DNA from: Saturnia japonica
Lineage: Eukaryota > Arthropoda > Insecta > Lepidoptera > Saturniidae
Direction: 5' to 3'
DNA: 64,000 nucleotides
Assembly: GCA_033032175.1 (NCBI GenBank)
Contig: CM065318.1
Coordinates: forward strand, 9,424,001-9,488,000
Positions 60,315-64,000 of the stretch are shown piece after piece; within the stretch, counting starts at the first letter, position 1; each line of letters begins with the position of its first letter. The position numbers were made by a program, and so were the translations under genes. Below the pieces are notes generated by a model. It did not search any database, was not told the origin of the DNA, and saw nothing but the letters and a program-made list of their open reading frames with translations.

Positions 60315-61015
60315 CCCAGTGACCTGCCTCTCTTTGAGCCCCTCATTTCTCAGGGAGCTCTGGAAACCGTACCCATCCCAGCAACACAACACAAGGTTAT
60401 TTGGTCGTGATCTTCTGTAGAGTGGAGGTATTCCACCAGAAGGGCTGCCCTAAGCAGAAATAAATCTCTAAAGAAATTTCGCACTGACCTGCTACTCTTT
60501 GAGCCCCTCCTTCCTCGAGGAGCTCTGGAAACCCTACTCAACGCAGGAATACAACACGAGGTTGTATGACTGCGATCTTCTGTGGGGTGGAGGTATTCTA
60601 CCAGTCGAGCTGATCCATGTAAAGAGAAACCTCTAAAGAAATTTCCCACTGACCTGCTTGTCTTTGAGCCCCTCCTTCCTCGAAGAGCTCTAGGAACCCT
60701 ACCCATCGCAGGAACACAACACAAGGTTATATGACTGCGATCTTCTGTAGGATTGAGGTATTCTACCAGTCGAGCTGCTCCATGTAAAAAGAAATCTCTA
60801 AAGAAATTTCCCAGTAACCTGCCTCTCTTTGAGCCTCTCCTTCCTCGAGGAGCTCTGGAAACTCTACCCATCGCAAGAACACAACACAAGGTTATATGAC
60901 TGCGATCTTCTGTAGAGTGGAGGTATTCATCCAGTCGAGCTGCTCCATGTAAAGAGAAACGTCTAAAAAAAATTCTTAGTGCCCTACCTATTTTTGTTAT
61001 AAGTCTACTACCGAC
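60315..61015 (-). repeat. 165-bp tandem array of LINE-tail family C, about four units
   Basis: Equivalent points (GACCTGC then TTTGAGCC) at 60321, 60486, 60651, 60816 and a worn one at 60981 give an exact 165-bp period. Because 165 is divisible by three, one minus-strand frame stays open for 225 codons (60350-61027), with each unit giving a RSHITLCCVPAMGRV-like stretch. I regard this frame as a by-product, not a gene. Confidence 0.8.
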
Positions 61016-64000
61016 TACCAACGGCATTCAAATATTATTATGAGAACGATGTCCTTATGTATCCATAGAATCGCACCTCGCTTAAATATATTGCCAGTAT
61101 AAGCCACATGCATAGCATATGAACGTCAAGCTGAGACAATCGCTGTAACCGAAATTGAGAAGAAAAGTCATCATGGTTATTACTATTAATTAAAACACGA
61201 AGTAAAGATATATTCAACAAAACCGTCAAGTTATTCATGTGGCCTTTTACTGGGTGAATTAAGTGGGACTGAGTGAAACCAGTCTCGACGTTCTAAGCCT
61301 TGACTCTAATCATTTATCGTTGCTTACAAAAACATTATATGTTTTTTTTTTTTATTTAACGTTGGAATTGTAATTTTATTACTTGAGTGGTTCATAAACT
61401 GGTTTTTCGAATTCGAATATTATAGCGGTTTAAATAAATATTTGATATTTAAGCTATTTGACTGAGTTCTCATTACCAAGGATAGTGTTACTTAGAATGT
61501 GAAGCAGATTTTTTAATTTCAATATTTTCAGGCTTTTTTACATGATCCGGCTCGAAGGACTTTTGAACAAGCCTGAAAATGTTTTAATAAAAATATATTG
61601 CTATTCGTACGGAGGATTTTGATGAGAAGAAGAATGTCATCTTACCATTCATTACACATATTAAGTTATATTATTTAAAATTTAACAGATTAAAATATAT
61701 TTTTTTATTGAATACATAATTTTAATGTTTCCAACAGACAGCCATCATTTAAAAGGGATTTCTTCTAATTGAAAGTTTGTATCTATGGGAAATATTATTT
61801 TTCGACAATTTTCAACATATATATATGTATATAGAGATACGTAAATACGTATACCATACGATACGTATCACCTTTTTTCGAAATTTTATAGTCCATTTCT
61901 TGTCCTTTGGTATAAAAATTTATTTCTGAATTAATATTTCCATAATTTTGCGTCAGCAGACTTAATACGAATAAAATAATAATAACATGTTAATAAGTAT
62001 TTGTTTCACAAAACACATTCTTATTTAATACTCTAGCGGTGCTCCGCAACTCCGCACGCGTTTATTATTTATTACTCACTAAGTATTCTCTCCTGTAATT
62101 TTATTTTACTCATATTATTTACAATTAATATAATATCCTCTCAATTGAGGAATGCCGTATACATCTCGTGTATAAATTTCATAAAAATTTATTTATGAGA
62201 AAAATTCTAAAAATGTTACTGAGAATTCTTAAGCGCACTATGCCGGCGTATGCCCCAGAAATCAACAGTAATCCGCGAGCATAATTTCAGTTGTGACTTG
62301 TGAAAGTTGCCGGCGTGGCGTGGCAGTTTGTGTTTAGTGGCAAGTCCGCCAGGCTAGACAACCAGCAGATATACCACAGAGTTTCCGGTCGGTTTACCTG
62401 GTGAGGCCGAGGCATCAGCATAGTGTGTAGAGTACTCTTTATAATCAATCAATTGACGAATTATACATAAGCTTTCTGTGTAAAAAATCGGTTAAGCTCT
62501 TTTTGAGTTAAATTCAGACTGAAAGACAAATTATTTAATATTATATTCGTCACAGCCCTTTATAGGAGAAGTCTATCATGAAATTTGAAGAAAAAAATCG
62601 TATACTTACAGACATAACTACGTATATTCATATAGATTCTATGACACTAGCACATATTGTACTAACATACAATGTGACTATACTGAGGTAAATAAACGCT
62701 TTTTAGGTTTACTTTAGGTACTTATTACAAAGAATTTTGTTACTTCTTTATCATGTAGCGTAAATAAAATAAATCACAATTTATCGTGACCGTGACTTTG
62801 CGTTCACTTTACAATGAATGAGACAATACTGTGTGTGTCAATACTGTGGGAGATAATGAAAAATTAAAATAATTTGTGCTCGCGGGATGTTAGAACAATT
62901 ATGTTAGGATAGACGGGTACGTTGTGCGTTGGTGGCGCGGCGCGGTGCGAGTTTTTTTTGTTATAAAATTAACACTTTTGGAACACTGGGGCACTGCTAG
63001 TTAATATGTTATTGTTATAACAAATTTTAGGCAGTTTCAGAAATATGTACGTTTTTATTAATTATAATTTATACTAGCATTTTATTAGACCATCGTCAAG
63101 ATTTTAGATTGGCATTAGTAATATAAATATAGTATTACTATTGATTACATACATTTTCGCAATAATGTGTAGAAGCGGGACTTAACAAAATAACAATATG
63201 GACTATTTTATGACTAGTTAGAAGATAAATGTATTGGAATGACTAATACAAAATATTCTCATAGCACTTTGAACGATCTATGTAAAAAGTCAACGCTAAA
63301 TTGGTAGTCAACCTCGCGGTTGTTTCTGTTTTACTACGAAATACTTGTTTAAAAATAAAAAGACTCATTATTCCTTGAATGCTTATTATCACTTTTATAG
63401 AAAATAGAAATTGTCTTATAACACTCGGTTAATTAATAGAAATTATGTTTTAATCGGTTAAAAATATACAACGTGGTGCAACAATGGCGGCATTAAATGA
63501 ACACACGCGAGTTTAGAGATATGTATTTTATTTAACTTTATTATTTATTAAATTATCTACAATTTTCCAAATTGTCCTTTTGAAGCAACCAATGCTTAAA
63601 AAACTGTAGTAACACACCGGTCATCTGACAAGGTTACGGATTTGAATAATGCATCAATGAAATGAAAATGGAAAGAAATACAATTAAAATTAGACAACTG
63701 ACATTTCCGCGTAATGCAGTAAAGAGATATACCATTTCCATTTCTTTATTTTCTCGATGACAGCTCCTTTGAAAACTTGAACGAACGTCTTTTTTTACAT
63801 TATGTATGCATTATTTTATAGAAATAAGACGTTTACACACGTACAAAGTTATACCAGAGTCGGAGAAACTGATAAGGAAGGAGCTATATCGATAAACGTT
63901 ACACGATAACAGACCCGATATTTTTTTACAAAACGTAAGAAACTAAACTACTGCCGGATACTTTTGTACAAATTTATTAACTAATATTATATTTCATTAC
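61016..64000. other. Right flank, no gene recognised
   Basis: AT-rich. Contains a family B repeat part at 62030-62200 (CTCCGCACGCG, CTCAATTGAGGAATGCCGTA). 62240-62420 and 62920-62955 are less AT-rich but not identifiable. No transporter exons 2-5 were found. Confidence 0.45.
62030..62200 (-). repeat. Dispersed repeat family B, copy 4
   Basis: GCTCCGCAACTCCGCACGCG, TTTATTACTCA, CTCTCAATTGAGGAATGCC and CTCGTGTATAAATTTCATAA match the order seen at 4015-4270. Confidence 0.5.

Larger units (their letters stand above)
55111..60445 (+). repeat. 5335-bp tandem duplication, unit 2
   Basis: Near-identical to unit 1. Seen differences include two synonymous changes in the exon (ATA/ATT, CTC/CTT), a 2-bp insertion near 58514, a C/T at 58980, C/A near 59206, a TG insertion near 59957, an A/G-type change in GGTCATCGC/GGTCACCGC and T-run lengths. 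Confidence 0.92.

Noticed and set aside
60350..61027. 225-codon minus-strand open frame with internal protein repeats
   Set aside because: Explained by an exact 165-bp tandem array of a LINE-tail repeat that also occurs at 7005 and 16358 without an open frame.
1..64000. CRISPR arrays, prokaryotic operons or ribosome binding sites
   Set aside because: Introns, eukaryotic retroelements and AT-rich intergenic DNA show an insect nuclear genome; none of these features is present.

Overview
The window looks like nuclear DNA of a lepidopteran insect (moth or butterfly). This rests on AT-rich, intron-containing host genes, a mag-type Ty3 element with very short LTRs, two mariner elements, and several LINE/SINE tail families I recognise from lepidopteran genomes. 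The order is an inference from these families; no species can be named.

Host genes. All recognisable host coding sequence belongs to one family: major-facilitator transporters of the SLC46 type (annotated in insects as proton-coupled folate transporter-like). One gene is complete: 19191-24510 (+), five exons, 528 codons plus stop. Three further loci show only the large first exon (about 327 codons, N-terminal half): 7634-8618 (-), 51878-52856 (+) and 57209-58187 (+). All four first exons end at the same protein position, in the same phase, on a clean GT donor. The last two are encoded by the two copies of a 5.33-kb direct tandem duplication (49780-55110 and 55111-60445).

Mobile DNA, left to right. 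1-7.6 kb holds old repeat tails. 9.2-13.2 kb is bounded by a 29-bp inverted repeat and contains a decayed protein gene of a widely repeated insect family, itself split by a 412-bp MITE that went into a TA. 13.5-16.6 kb carries LINE fragments. 25.1 kb has a tRNA-headed SINE. 27.2-28.5 kb is a dead mariner. 29.0-33.4 kb is a mag-like LTR element with 71-bp identical LTRs and a perfect 5-bp target duplication, broken by three in-frame stops. 34.7-36.0 kb is a cecropia-type mariner with clear terminal repeats and many stops. 40.3-50.1 kb is a CR1/Jockey-like LINE on the minus strand, interrupted by a Copia element (44428-48542, identical 158-bp LTRs) that has the same 1178 bp of LINE on both sides. 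60.3-61.0 kb is a 165-bp tandem array.

How the parts relate. The transporters presumably work at membranes as solute carriers. The rest of the window is shaped by transposition and recombination: the LINE lies directly upstream of the third transporter locus, and the 5.33-kb duplication starts inside LINE ORF1, carries a candidate promoter and first exon, and ends inside a LINE-tail repeat. I saw no tRNA or rRNA genes, CRISPR arrays or viral genes. Stretches described as empty are those where I recognised nothing by eye.
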